Translations under genes and position numbers: made by a program
The notes under the pieces: generated by a model
What the model saw: only the letters and a program-made list of their open reading frames with translations
Database searches by the model: none
Told to the model about the DNA's origin: nothing
Shown: positions 26,747-35,103 of the stretch, one piece after another
How positions within the stretch are numbered: the first letter of the stretch is position 1
Layout of the letters: the number at the start of each line of letters is the position of its first letter
Assembly: GCA_009841235.1 (NCBI GenBank)
Contig: VXMH01000069.1
Coordinates: forward strand, 1-50,029
Reading direction: 5' to 3'
Origin: Caldilineaceae bacterium SB0661_bin_32
Lineage (GTDB): Bacteria > Chloroflexota > Anaerolineae > Caldilineales > Caldilineaceae
DNA: 50,029 nucleotides

Positions 26747-27595
26747 CTACCCGTCCAGATCCACCGACAGCAGCAGATCGCGCAGCTGGATCGTCTCCGA
26801 CAGCGTGTCAACCTCGTTGCAACCCTCCCAGTCGACCCACACATACTCGACGCAGACGTAGCCCTCGTACCCGGAATCCCGCAGCGCCCGCACTACCCGC
26901 GGGTAGTCGATCACATTGTGCTGAATCAACGACTGCAAGCGGTTCTTATGGCCCCCGCGCGCGTGAAAATGGGAGGTATACGGGATCAGCGTTTCACTCT
27001 CGTCGTCGCTGATCTCCCGGTACGCGAAATGCGAATAGTCCAGCGTCAGCGTCAACCCCGGCGTCATTTCCAGCATGCGATGCGTCTGCGCCGGCGTGCG
27101 CGTCAAAGACTCAACATTGGGCTCCACCGCGCATACACATCCCGCCGCCTCCGCCAGCTCCACCCGCCAGGCCAACTCCTCGCACGCCCGCTTCAGCGAA
27201 GTCTCGTACGATTCGCCCTCCCACGGCAGGCCCGGCTCGATTGTGATATGGGACGCGTTGCACCGCAGCGTGAACTCAACGACGCGCGGAAACAGATCGC
27301 GCGCCTGCCTGCGCTCCTCCGCGTCGGGATGGTTGATCGCCAGCGCCGGCAACCCCGGCCCGGACGCCTGGAAGTAGACATCGGCGATCTCCAACCCCTT
27401 GTCCTGTACCCTGCTCGACAGGTCCCGCGCCGACGCCGCCAGATTGTCCACAACGTGGCTGGGATAGATGTGAGAACGGTCCTCGAACAGCCCGATGTCC
27501 ACCCCCTGAAACCCCATCATCGCGATCAGTGTCAGCACGTCGTCATGGGGCAGCAGCGGAAAGGTGAAGTCCGGGCATGAAAGCTTAAGTTTCAT
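26747..27595 (-). CDS. Sugar phosphate isomerase/epimerase, TIM barrel (282 aa)
   Basis: Xylose-isomerase-like TIM-barrel protein (AP-endonuclease-2 superfamily). It has the typical progression of strand ends: MMGFQGVDIGLFEDRSH, FTLRCNASHITIEPGL, CVCAVEPNVESLTRTP, LTLDYSHFAYREI and YEGYVCVEYVWVDW, in which the Glu, Asp and His residues are the likely metal ligands. AAGGAG lies just before the ATG. Neighbours (PhyH dioxygenase) suggest a sugar-acid or polyol catabolic role, but the substrate is not known. Confidence 0.82.
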   Translation of the reverse strand: MKLKLSCPDFTFPLLPHDDVLTLIAMMGFQGVDIGLFEDRSHIYPSHVVDNLAASARDLSSRVQDKGLEIADVYFQASGPGLPALAINHPDAEERRQARDLFPRVVEFTLRCNASHITIEPGLPWEGESYETSLKRACEELAWRVELAEAAGCVCAVEPNVESLTRTPAQTHRMLEMTPGLTLTLDYSHFAYREISDDESETLIPYTSHFHARGGHKNRLQSLIQHNVIDYPRVVRALRDSGYEGYVCVEYVWVDWEGCNEVDTLSETIQLRDLLLSVDLDG

Positions 27596-27620
27596 CTTGC
27601 AACTCCTTCTTCGGCTGGAG

Positions 27621-27629
27621 AGTATAACA
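27621..27629 (-). promoter_or_regulatory. Extended -10 promoter of the sugar isomerase gene
   Basis: Minus-strand TGTTATACT: an extended -10 (TG at -15/-14, then TATACT). Predicted start is near 27614, with the AAGGAG and ATG close behind. No good -35 is seen; a GACCGCTGACCACTAG spacer repeat lies just upstream. Confidence 0.4.
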
Positions 27630-27749
27630 CCGACCGCTGACCACTAGCCGCCGGCCTCTGTCTGAACGACGATATCGTGGCTGAACGGCCCCAGATCGAT
27701 TCCCGTTTCACCGCCGGAAAGGTCCTGGGGCGGTCTCACTCTTCGCCTT

Positions 27750-28655
27750 TCATTCCTCCTGAACCGCCACCAAGGAGTCGTCATGCTCCTGGAAGTCGAG
27801 GTCATATTCCTCCCAGTAATACTGCAAATCCTTTGACTTCCAGCCGGCGTAGATCTCTTCCCAGGGCAATACATTGCAGTGGGGCGTGATCGATTTCTTC
27901 TCAATCGGCAATGAGGGCGGCTGGTAGCGGAAATCTGTCGACAGTCGGATCTGATTCTTCGTTCGATTCGGGATCGACTTGTGGACGGTCAGGCTGTGGA
28001 ACACCAGCACGTCGCCGATCTGGAAATCGGTCTCGAACCACTCCTGCGGTGTGTCGTCATCGAAAATGACGTGGCGGCCGCCCGCGCCCTCTGCCGCCCG
28101 CACCGGCAGGACGCCCAGCTTGTGCGAACCCCGCAGCACGCTCAACCCGCCCAGCTCCCGCGGGCAGTTACCCAGCGGAATCCAGCAGGTATAGACCGTC
28201 TTTGAGCCCTGGATGAAGATGTGGTCCTGGTGAGCCGGCGTCGGCGCGTTGCCCTTGGCCGGGATCATCAGACGCGCGATCTTGAGGGCATGTACCAGCA
28301 CCGTTTCATCAAACAGTTTCCCCAGCATATCGACCACGGCCGGATTGTGGGCGAGGCGATGGAAAGATTCCAGGCGCTGCACGTCGCCATAGGCCTCCGG
28401 CGGCACACCAACGCCGCAGAAAGGCTCCATCCCGTCCGCCGAAGGGTCGGCGATGCCGTCCATCAGCTCCGTGCCCGGCGCTATCCAGCCGTAGTTATCG
28501 CAGACCTCCAGGATCTGGCGCCGCAGAGCCACGGTCTCATCCGCGGGCAGCAGCTCGCGAAAGAACAGAAAGCCATCGGTTGCCATCTGCCGGCGCATCG
28601 CCTGCGCATCATCGAGCAGTGCATTGTGGTTCTGAAATTCAGCTGTTGTGGTCAT
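27750..28655 (-). CDS. Phytanoyl-CoA dioxygenase (PhyH) family protein (301 aa)
   Basis: Fe(II)/2-oxoglutarate-dependent oxygenase. The iron ligands are visible: His142 and Asp144 in PAHQDHIF, and a distal His at 220 or 225 in VLVFHSLTVHKSIPN, with the 2-oxoglutarate-binding Arg in KNQIRLSTDFRYQ. Family length fits. GGAGG lies just before the ATG. Substrate unknown; PhyH proteins are numerous in sponge- and soil-associated Chloroflexota, commonly next to sugar isomerases. A second PhyH lies at 46871-47887. Confidence 0.88.
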   Translation of the reverse strand: MTTTAEFQNHNALLDDAQAMRRQMATDGFLFFRELLPADETVALRRQILEVCDNYGWIAPGTELMDGIADPSADGMEPFCGVGVPPEAYGDVQRLESFHRLAHNPAVVDMLGKLFDETVLVHALKIARLMIPAKGNAPTPAHQDHIFIQGSKTVYTCWIPLGNCPRELGGLSVLRGSHKLGVLPVRAAEGAGGRHVIFDDDTPQEWFETDFQIGDVLVFHSLTVHKSIPNRTKNQIRLSTDFRYQPPSLPIEKKSITPHCNVLPWEEIYAGWKSKDLQYYWEEYDLDFQEHDDSLVAVQEE

Positions 28656-28819
28656 TCTCTGCCTCCATAACAGATGCCCAATCCCAGACCGCGCTCAAGC
28701 GAAATTATCGCGCATCCAACGGTGCTGTGTTATTGGGGCATAACACGGTTCCCCGCGGCGTCAATCTGGGAGAAGAACTGCTTCTTGTACTCTCTAATCA
28801 AAGGAACTATATCACGTTC

Positions 28820-28847
28820 ATACGGATATGAGACGATTCATCCGTAT
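28820..28847. promoter_or_regulatory. Perfect 8-base inverted repeat upstream of the PhyH gene
   Basis: ATACGGAT (28820-28827) and ATCCGTAT (28840-28847) with a 12-base gap. A minus-strand TATAGT is found at 28806-28811, so the repeat would overlap the -35 zone of a weak promoter for the PhyH gene. A regulator-binding site is possible; no known box matches. Confidence 0.3.
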
Positions 28848-28920
28848 CTGAATGTCAGAATCCCGAATGCAGCAACAGGCACATGCGATTCTGGTCGTTG
28901 CAGTGGGCCCCGAACACCTG

Positions 28921-29712
28921 TCACCCGATCTCCTCATCACCCACCCTCGCAATCCACTCCCGCGTCCACTCCACCGTCTCCAGTTCCAAATCACAGATAC
29001 AGCTCGCCAGAAAGATCATGCCCTCGATGCGCCCCGCGTGCAGCCAGCGCAAGGCCGTCTCGCACTGCATCTGCATCGCCTCTACCGGCATAGGCCGGCG
29101 CTGTCCATAGTCGTACATATACAGGCCCAACAGCTTGCGGCTGTCAGGCGCGATCATCTCACACCGGGTCATGTTTGCTTCCAGGTCCTTCAGATCCGGC
29201 TCTATCCAGGTCCAGAGTGAGACCCAATCGCAGAGTGCAAGATGGTGTTCCAGGGGCATGTCCAGTTGATAGGTATAGAGCGTGACGCCCAGCCCCAGTC
29301 TGCGCCCGCCCACCACGAACTGACTGCGCAGCGACTGCAGTTCCTCGACCGAAAGCACACCCAGATCGCCCTCGTCCTGCGGCCGCCTGAAGAAGTCGTC
29401 CATGAAAAAGCCAATAATGTTCGGATTGTGCGCCGCCAGCTCCAGCACATGCCTGCGCTCCTCATCCGAAGAGCGCCCTGCGCCGCCCACAAACGACCAA
29501 AACACCTGCTGCAACCTCCGAAAAGGGATTGCGTACTGGTCGAACGGCATCTCCGGCCTGTCGTGGTAGCGCACCATGATCATATTGGGCACGTCCATGT
29601 AGAACGCAGCCTCCACCGGGGTGATGCGCGATGTGCGTCCGATAGCCCATTCCGTGTCATGGCTGCCTGCCTCATGGGCCCAAAGCCACATCCGATCGCG
29701 TACCGTTGTCAT
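28921..29712 (-). CDS. Unknown TIM-barrel-like protein (263 aa)
   Basis: Not recognised with confidence. Intact ORF with GGAGGA just before the ATG. There are alternating hydrophobic strands and acidic/aromatic motifs (IIGFFMDDFFRRPQD, LGVTLYTYQLDMPLEHHLALCDWVSLWTW, RKLLGLYMYDYGQRRPMPVE, IEGMIFLASCICDLELETV) that look like a glycoside-hydrolase-like barrel; the DD and E residues at strand ends could be catalytic. No signal peptide, so cytoplasmic. It is upstream of the PhyH gene on the same strand; the gap of 265 bases suggests separate promoters. Confidence 0.6.
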   Translation of the reverse strand: MTTVRDRMWLWAHEAGSHDTEWAIGRTSRITPVEAAFYMDVPNMIMVRYHDRPEMPFDQYAIPFRRLQQVFWSFVGGAGRSSDEERRHVLELAAHNPNIIGFFMDDFFRRPQDEGDLGVLSVEELQSLRSQFVVGGRRLGLGVTLYTYQLDMPLEHHLALCDWVSLWTWIEPDLKDLEANMTRCEMIAPDSRKLLGLYMYDYGQRRPMPVEAMQMQCETALRWLHAGRIEGMIFLASCICDLELETVEWTREWIARVGDEEIG

Positions 29713-29959
29713 GGAATCCTCCGGGTGGGCGAGACTGTCATATAAGAGTTCGCGGTATGAAGGCGCTCAGCCCCTGTCAAACGATCTTTCCTGGTAACAT
29801 AATGGGGATCGCACCAGCCGGCAAGTCCGTGATATGGCGCCTGCTGCATCTCCGTCTGGACCCGTGTCTTCAGAATGCAACCAGCCAAGCGTAGAGATCG
29901 CGCCGCTCATTCGCCCTTATTTCGGTATGTTTTCGGATAAGGAGCTAGGCCGAAATCAT
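29713..29959. other. Gene-free spacer
   Basis: Divergent region between the unknown barrel gene (minus) and the SH3b lipoprotein (plus). I see no ORF, tRNA or strong repeat in it. Confidence 0.5.
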
Positions 29960-29989
29960 TTGACAGCCAATCTTTTGCCGTGCCATAAT
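29960..29989 (+). promoter_or_regulatory. Promoter of the SH3b lipoprotein gene
   Basis: TTGACA (29960-29965), 18 bases, CATAAT (29984-29989). Predicted start about 29996, about 145 bases before the ATG. Confidence 0.6.
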
Positions 29990-30140
29990 CATTGAATCTC
30001 CGTTGCCTGAGAGGGCGCGGTTCAAGTGCTGAATGTCCGTGCAACTCTTCTACCGGAGACGTTGCGCCTGTTCCCAAACCTGCCCCCGAGTCCCCGTCCA
30101 CAGCCGCGGGCGGCGGGCTATCGCCAGCTTGGGAGGAACC

Positions 30141-31502
30141 ATGCCTAATCGCTTTCGCGTCTCGTTGTTCGGAGCCCTGGTAATTCTGCCCCTTTTGATT
30201 AGCAGTTGCTATCCTTTCCAGGGAGACATTACGCAAATCCTGACTCCGGCCGCGCCCCCTACTGCTGAAGCAACCGCAGAGCCGGAAATGGTGATTTTGG
30301 CGGCAACGGTAGCTGTCAACGCGCTGCGAGTGCGCCAGGCGCCCAATGAAGAGACGCCGATTATCGCTGGCCTGCTAAAGGGTGATGTTATCAATGTAGT
30401 CGGGCGAACGGAGGATGGCAGTTGGCTGAAGGTGGAGGTGCCGGACGTAGGGACCATCGGCTGGATCTGGGCTGAAGACGTAACCTTGAATGGAGATCCC
30501 TCCGCTCTGCTCGTGCCCGAAGACGCGCAAATGGCCGCCGAACCCGAAGACGCGATGGCAGACGACGGCGAAGAGCCCGAGGAGCAAGCAGACGACGGCG
30601 AGATGGCCGCCGAGGAGAAAGCCGAGGATCAAGCGAGCGCGGTCGCCGATCTGGAGCCAAGGGTCACCGTTTACGCGCAGGAGGTGATCAAGGGCCAGGT
30701 TACGGTTGCAGAAGCTGCCGTTCCGGTTGAAGGCTGGGTTGTCATTCACGCCGATGATGCCGGCTCTTACGGGCCCATCATCGGGCAGGCGCACCTGGAG
30801 CCCGGACTCACGACTGATTTGGCTGTAGACATAGACGTCGATGCCGCCACGGAGACTCTCTACGCCATGCTCCACACAGACGGCGGCGTCTTTGACGTCT
30901 TCGAGTTTCCCGGCACGGATATGCCGGTACTGAAAGATGGCGCACCGATCAGCTCGGCCTTCACCGTAATGATCGGCGAAATGTCCATCTCCGACGAAGA
31001 GGCCGATGCTGAGGAGGCCGTGCCTGTTACGACGCCGACCGATGAGCCGCTGCTACAGGTGGGCGATGTCACCAGACACTTGGCAATCGTTACGACGCGT
31101 GCCTTGCGCGTGCGCAGCAAACCGGAGACCATCGCCGAGGTCTTAGCCGGCGTCGCCGTCGGTGAAGCCTATCCTGTGGCCGGATTCAGCTCAGATGAAC
31201 ATTGGGTCGCGATCTTTTTCCCTGACATCGAGGATCCGGTCTGGATAGCGGCCTCGCTGGTGGAGTTGAGGGACATCGAGTTGAGAGTGCAGATGGGCCG
31301 CGCGACCATCGAGACCGGCAGGGGCGGCCGCTTGCGGCTGCGCGGCGGACCCTCTCTGGAGGCGCCCATCGTCGGCCACGCTCAGGACGGTGAAAGCTAC
31401 GATACCCTCGGCTATAGCGAGGATGGTCAATGGGCACTGCTGGTCGGAACAGGCGTGGAAGGCGCCACCTGGGCCTCAGTCTCCTTCCTGCTGTTTGAGT
31501 AG
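30141..31502 (+). CDS. Lipoprotein with three SH3b domains (453 aa)
   Basis: Exported lipoprotein. The ATG at 30141 follows GGGAGGA (30131-30137) and yields the lipobox LLISSC. Three SH3-like domains: near residues 55-115 (NALRVRQAPNEETPIIAG), about 315-375 (RALRVRSKPETIAEVLAG) and 390-450 (GRLRLRGGPSLEAPIVGH). Between the first two are an acidic Glu/Asp/Ala linker (about 130-165) and a beta-sandwich-like domain (VEGWVVIHADDAGSYGPIIG, LYAMLHTDGGVFDVFEFPG) that I recall as DUF7282-like. A role in binding cell wall or surface ligands is inferred. Followed by a strong terminator, so it is a single-gene transcript. Confidence 0.85.
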   Translation: MPNRFRVSLFGALVILPLLISSCYPFQGDITQILTPAAPPTAEATAEPEMVILAATVAVNALRVRQAPNEETPIIAGLLKGDVINVVGRTEDGSWLKVEVPDVGTIGWIWAEDVTLNGDPSALLVPEDAQMAAEPEDAMADDGEEPEEQADDGEMAAEEKAEDQASAVADLEPRVTVYAQEVIKGQVTVAEAAVPVEGWVVIHADDAGSYGPIIGQAHLEPGLTTDLAVDIDVDAATETLYAMLHTDGGVFDVFEFPGTDMPVLKDGAPISSAFTVMIGEMSISDEEADAEEAVPVTTPTDEPLLQVGDVTRHLAIVTTRALRVRSKPETIAEVLAGVAVGEAYPVAGFSSDEHWVAIFFPDIEDPVWIAASLVELRDIELRVQMGRATIETGRGGRLRLRGGPSLEAPIVGHAQDGESYDTLGYSEDGQWALLVGTGVEGATWASVSFLLFE

Positions 31503-31570
31503 CGGACTTGTCTTGCCCTTTGTAGCCTGGAGTATGACGGCACAACTCTGAACAGGTCTCGAACAACACA

Positions 31571-31607
31571 AGAGCGGCAGTTTCCACGTGAGACTGCCGC
31601 TCTTTTT
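31571..31607 (+). terminator. Rho-independent terminator
   Basis: Perfect 11-base arms AGAGCGGCAGT (31571-31581) and ACTGCCGCTCT (31593-31603) with an 11-base loop, running into TTTTT (31603-31607). Ends the SH3b lipoprotein transcript. Confidence 0.9.
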
Positions 31608-31692
31608 GTGTACATTACTTTCAACTGACCGAGCTATCAGCGCCAACAGATGGACCGTGCAACTCGCGCAGCGATAGCTTTTTGAAAGAGAT

Positions 31693-32178
31693 CTACTCGT
31701 CGCGCGTGAGCGCCCAGGAGTCCGCCCAACTCTCTGGAATGGGAAGGTTGTTGGCGTATATCAAGTTGATCAGCTGGCCGTGGTGATGGGCCTCATGTTC
31801 AACCAGTCGGTAGTAACCGGCCAGCGGTGTCGAGCCATTTTCAAAGACTTGTAGCCAGTCCACCTTCTCAAAACTTGCCAGCAAGGCCGCGTCTGCCGCT
31901 TCCATCCCCTGGCGTACACGTTCAACTGGCAGCACCTCACCGGCCGGCGCCGGCTGCAGGCTGCAATCCCAGCCCTGCATGCCTCCTTCCAGCAACACCG
32001 GCGGCCAGCTCTCCTGTGTGCCCAACATACAGTAGAACTGGTAGAGAATGTTCTGGGATTCGGGGAAGGGCAGGCGGGCGTCCAGATCGGCATCGGCCAG
32101 CACATCCATCAGATCATAGGTGCGTCCGCGCAGGTCCTGCCAGTGGATCTGCACACTCTCCAAGACTGTCTGTGTCAT
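31693..32178 (-). CDS. DinB family protein (161 aa)
   Basis: Four-helix-bundle metalloprotein of the DinB/YfiT family, which includes thiol-dependent transferases and stress proteins. The late helix YYRLVEHEAHHHGQLINLIY carries the typical His cluster that binds metal, and an early His (SVQIHWQDLR) is a probable third ligand. GAGGAGA precedes the ATG at 32178; a longer frame to 32283 has no such site. Function within the family cannot be set. Confidence 0.8.
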   Translation of the reverse strand: MTQTVLESVQIHWQDLRGRTYDLMDVLADADLDARLPFPESQNILYQFYCMLGTQESWPPVLLEGGMQGWDCSLQPAPAGEVLPVERVRQGMEAADAALLASFEKVDWLQVFENGSTPLAGYYRLVEHEAHHHGQLINLIYANNLPIPESWADSWALTRDE

Positions 32179-32488
32179 CTTCTCCTCGCTCTCTGTGGGT
32201 CTGTCAGTTTCTCCGGGATGAAGCGGACCCCGGTGGCCACTTTGCAACAATCGGTGGCGGACAGTTGACGGGGCGCCTTTCACTGGAGGCGTCCTCCATA
32301 ACTATAGCACATGGGAGCACATGGGCACTCTCGCCACCGTCATCCAGACTGCTGTACCGAGGACTCCTGAACTGCCTGTTCAGTTGCCGAGCATCGTGGT
32401 TCATCTGAACACATTCCCAACTATAGGACGCGCGCCTGACTAGCGCGCGCCTTCAGGCTATGATAGGATTCTCAGCAAATGGTGATGG
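32179..32488. other. Divergent spacer between DinB and sulfatase genes
   Basis: No gene. It holds a direct repeat GCACATGGGA/GCACATGGGC near 32308-32328, a 7-base-arm hairpin (CGCGCGC at 32429-32435 with GCGCGCG at 32443-32449), and a TATGAT at 32459-32464 that could be the -10 of the sulfatase gene. Confidence 0.4.
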
Positions 32489-34168
32489 TTGATTTTTTGG
32501 CGGCTGCACGTGTCTGATTCACCCCAATCGCGCACGAATATTGAAGATAAAGCGCATGCTCAATCGCGCTCACATAGCGAAGCGGTAGCGCATCCACAAT
32601 CGCGCTCATATAGCGAAGCGGCAGCGCATCCACAATCGCGCTCATATAGCGAAGCGGTAGCGCATCCAAATATCCTGCTGATCACCAGCGACCAGCAGCA
32701 TTTCTCAACCCTCGGCGTGACCAATCCGCGGATCCATACGCCCGCCCTCGACCGGCTCGCCCGCGAAGGCGTCCGCTTCGACCGCGCTTACTGCAACAAC
32801 CCTGTCTGCTCACCCTCGCGCTCCTCGATCATTACCGGCCAGTATCCGGCCTGGCACGGCTGCTGGACCATCGGCGTCAAACTGGGTGAGGATGTTCCCA
32901 CCGTCGGCGACCTGCTGCACCGGCACGGCTACGACACCACCCTGATCGGCAAAGCCCATTTTCAGCCTCTGGCCTCACGCCCGGAACAGACCTCTCTCGA
33001 ATGCCAGCCCACCCTGCGCGATCTCGACTTCTGGCGAGAGTTCCATGGGCCGTGGTACGGCTTTCAACATGTGGAAGCGGCGCGCAACCACGCCGACGAA
33101 GCCCACGCCGGTCAACATTATGGCATCTGGATGGAGGAAAACGGCCTGCCCAACTGGCAGGACTTTTTCCAGTCCTGGCCGCCCGACCCCAATGCTGCCA
33201 GGCGGGAACACGCCTGGGACCTGCCGGAGGAGTACCACTACTCCGTCTGGACAGCCGAACGCTCGATCGCGGCCATCGAGCGCAGCGCCGCCGCAGGCAA
33301 ACCCTTCTTCCTCTGGAGCAGCTTCCACGATCCCCATCCGCCCTATCTCGTATCCGAACCTTGGGCATCAATGTACGATCCCGAAGAAATGCAGCCGGGC
33401 ACACTGGAACCGGGCGAACTGGATGCAATGCCTCCCCACTTTGCCAAGACGCAGCAACGCAATCCGGACTTTTCCGCCTGGCAGGAGACGCCCTTCGGCA
33501 ATCATGGCTTCAATAGTCACCTGCATGAGCCGGCCGCCATGCGCAAAAACATGGCCGTCTATTATGGTATGGTCAGCCTGATGGACCGTGAGATAGGGCG
33601 TATTCTGGACAAGCTGGATCAGCTGGGCATCGCCGACAACACGCTCGTCGTTTTCAGCACCGATCACGGCCACTTCCTCGGCCAGCACGGACTGATCGCC
33701 AAGGGCGCTTTTCATTACGAAGATCTCATCCGTCTGCCCTTTCTCGTGCGCTGGCCCGGTCGAGTCCCCGCCGGCGCAGTTAACGCCTCGCTCCAATCAC
33801 TGGTCGACCTGGCGCCCACTTTCCTGCAAGCGGCCGGCATCGACATCCCGGGCGAGATGCAGGGCACCGACCAGCTTGAAACGTGGACCGGCGCGGCCGG
33901 CGAAGCACGCGACCACGTGCTGGTTGAAAACCGTCATCAGCCCACAGCGCTGCACCTGCGCACGCTCGTGGACCAGCGCTATAAGCTTACCGTCTATCGG
34001 GGCCACGCATACGGTGAACTCTTCGATCTGCAGGAAGATCCGGAGGAGCGCTGCAACCGCTGGGATGATCCCGCCTTTGCCGCAATCAAATTGACCTTGC
34101 TACAGCGTTTCGTACAGGCCGAGATGGAGCGGGAACCTACCCGTTTCGAACGCATCGCCGGCGCATGA
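32489..34168 (+). CDS. Sulfatase, Cys-type, with repeat-built N-terminus (559 aa)
   Basis: Type I sulfatase hydrolysing sulfate esters. The formylglycine precursor is Cys107 in VCSPSRSSIITG (CxPSR motif), activated by a maturase not seen here. Metal site residues: ITSDQQHFS, and FSTDHGHFLGQHGL for the Asp-His pair. Relatives begin within a few residues of NILLITSDQQ; here about 60 residues precede it, largely a three-times-repeated 12-residue unit (HPQSRSYSEAVA-like) encoded by a 36-bp tandem repeat. No in-frame start lies inside the repeat, so translation must begin upstream, at ATG 32489 or GTG 32510. No signal peptide is evident, so it may act in the cytoplasm. Confidence 0.85.
   Translation: MIFWRLHVSDSPQSRTNIEDKAHAQSRSHSEAVAHPQSRSYSEAAAHPQSRSYSEAVAHPNILLITSDQQHFSTLGVTNPRIHTPALDRLAREGVRFDRAYCNNPVCSPSRSSIITGQYPAWHGCWTIGVKLGEDVPTVGDLLHRHGYDTTLIGKAHFQPLASRPEQTSLECQPTLRDLDFWREFHGPWYGFQHVEAARNHADEAHAGQHYGIWMEENGLPNWQDFFQSWPPDPNAARREHAWDLPEEYHYSVWTAERSIAAIERSAAAGKPFFLWSSFHDPHPPYLVSEPWASMYDPEEMQPGTLEPGELDAMPPHFAKTQQRNPDFSAWQETPFGNHGFNSHLHEPAAMRKNMAVYYGMVSLMDREIGRILDKLDQLGIADNTLVVFSTDHGHFLGQHGLIAKGAFHYEDLIRLPFLVRWPGRVPAGAVNASLQSLVDLAPTFLQAAGIDIPGEMQGTDQLETWTGAAGEARDHVLVENRHQPTALHLRTLVDQRYKLTVYRGHAYGELFDLQEDPEERCNRWDDPAFAAIKLTLLQRFVQAEMEREPTRFERIAGA
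32561..32668. repeat. 36-bp tandem repeat, three copies
   Basis: Units at 32561-32596, 32597-32632 and 32633-32668 differ at only a few bases. Each contains GCGCT and AGCGC 16 bases apart (able to pair) and an inner CGCT/AGCG. Fragments of a fourth unit are seen just upstream (32525-32533 and 32551-32557). Length is a multiple of three, so copy-number change keeps the sulfatase frame. Confidence 0.9.
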
Positions 34169-34657
34169 ATGCGGTTAAGCCCCAGTAGATCCTCTGCCTA
34201 CCAGGCAGGGCATGCTCCGTTAAGGGCGAGTGCCCATTTGGACGGTCGGCCTCAAGCGGCCCTCCTTGTTCGGGGATACGCCCCACAACGCCCCCAGGCA
34301 ACGCGACCTGCATGCGGTATCTCGTCAAGGCGGCGCAGCGCCTGTCCACAGGCAACGCAGAAGTGGCTGCTGAAAACGTCGGCTGTGGTAAACTACAACT
34401 GAATATGAGTTCCGATCGACACCGGGATCTTCGCACGCAATAGCGAAACAGAAGCCGGTTTGCAACAGCGTTCAGATGACGAAGCGGCACTGCGCATTAC
34501 AAAGCACACTGCAAAGCACACTGCAAAGCGTGCCAGAGCCGAAAGCTCTTAGGGCCTGGCGCTCCCTTGCATTCCAGGCCGTTGCGAAAAACCAGGTATT
34601 GATTATGCAAAACTACCGTTCTCACTCCCATCAAACATCCATTTACGGAGCACAACA
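34169..34657. other. Gene-free spacer with small repeats
   Basis: No gene is supported. It holds a CTGCCT/AGGCAG hairpin (34194-34208), a 12-base tandem repeat GCAAAGCACACT in three copies (34499-34534) and a small AGAGC/GCTCT hairpin at 34535-34549. A start for the VOC gene transcript must be within it, but I cannot place the promoter. Confidence 0.5.
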
Positions 34658-35041
34658 ATGAACCTTGAACATGTTGCAATCAACGTACCAAACGTCCGCG
34701 AGCAGGCACAGTGGTGGAGGGAGCATCTGGGGCTGCAAATCGTCTCCGCCGGCGATGTTCCCCCATACATGAATTTTGTCTACGACAACAACGGCAGCAT
34801 GGTAGAGTTGTACAGCAATGAAGAAATGGAGCACCTGGACTTTGCCCAGATCAATCCCTTCAACCTGCACTTTGCTTTCAGCGTAGACGACATGGAAAGC
34901 GAACGCGAACGTCTGATTCAGGCCGGCGCTACGCCCGACGGCGAGATCAACAACACCCCTACAGGAGACAAGCTCTGCTTCCTGCGCGATCCCTGGCAGG
35001 TGACCGTGCAGCTTGTCCAGCGCAAAACACCTATGGTTTAA
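34658..35041 (+). CDS. VOC (glyoxalase/dioxygenase) superfamily protein (127 aa)
   Basis: Single vicinal-oxygen-chelate module. It has the paired strand motif LEHVAINVPNVREQAQWWRE with a likely metal-binding His5, and later NLHFAFSVDDMESERERLI and FLRDPWQVTVQLVQR. GGAG precedes the ATG. Members act as lyases, dioxygenases or resistance proteins; substrate unknown. It stands between the sulfatase and the 2-oxoacid dehydrogenase genes. Confidence 0.8.
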   Translation: MNLEHVAINVPNVREQAQWWREHLGLQIVSAGDVPPYMNFVYDNNGSMVELYSNEEMEHLDFAQINPFNLHFAFSVDDMESERERLIQAGATPDGEINNTPTGDKLCFLRDPWQVTVQLVQRKTPMV

Positions 35042-35049
35042 GCAGCGAA

Positions 35050-35079
35050 CAGTGACCGGCCGCGAGCCGCCGGTCACTG
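35050..35079. other. Strong hairpin between the VOC and E2 genes
   Basis: Perfect 11-base arms CAGTGACCGGC (35050-35060) and GCCGGTCACTG (35069-35079), 8-base loop, no T-run. It belongs to the GTGACC/GGTCAC-rich spacer motifs seen at other junctions and could be an mRNA-processing or weak termination site. Confidence 0.6.
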
Positions 35080-35103
35080 GCAATTGCCGTTGGAGCGCCA
35101 ACC

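Noticed and set aside
32561..32668. CRISPR array
   Set aside because: The 36-bp units are contiguous, with no spacers between them.
34169..34657. Small ORFs in the spacer before the VOC gene
   Set aside because: No SD, no domain; they overlay repeats and hairpins.
35050..35079. Rho-independent terminator
   Set aside because: Stem is strong, but there is no T-run on either side.
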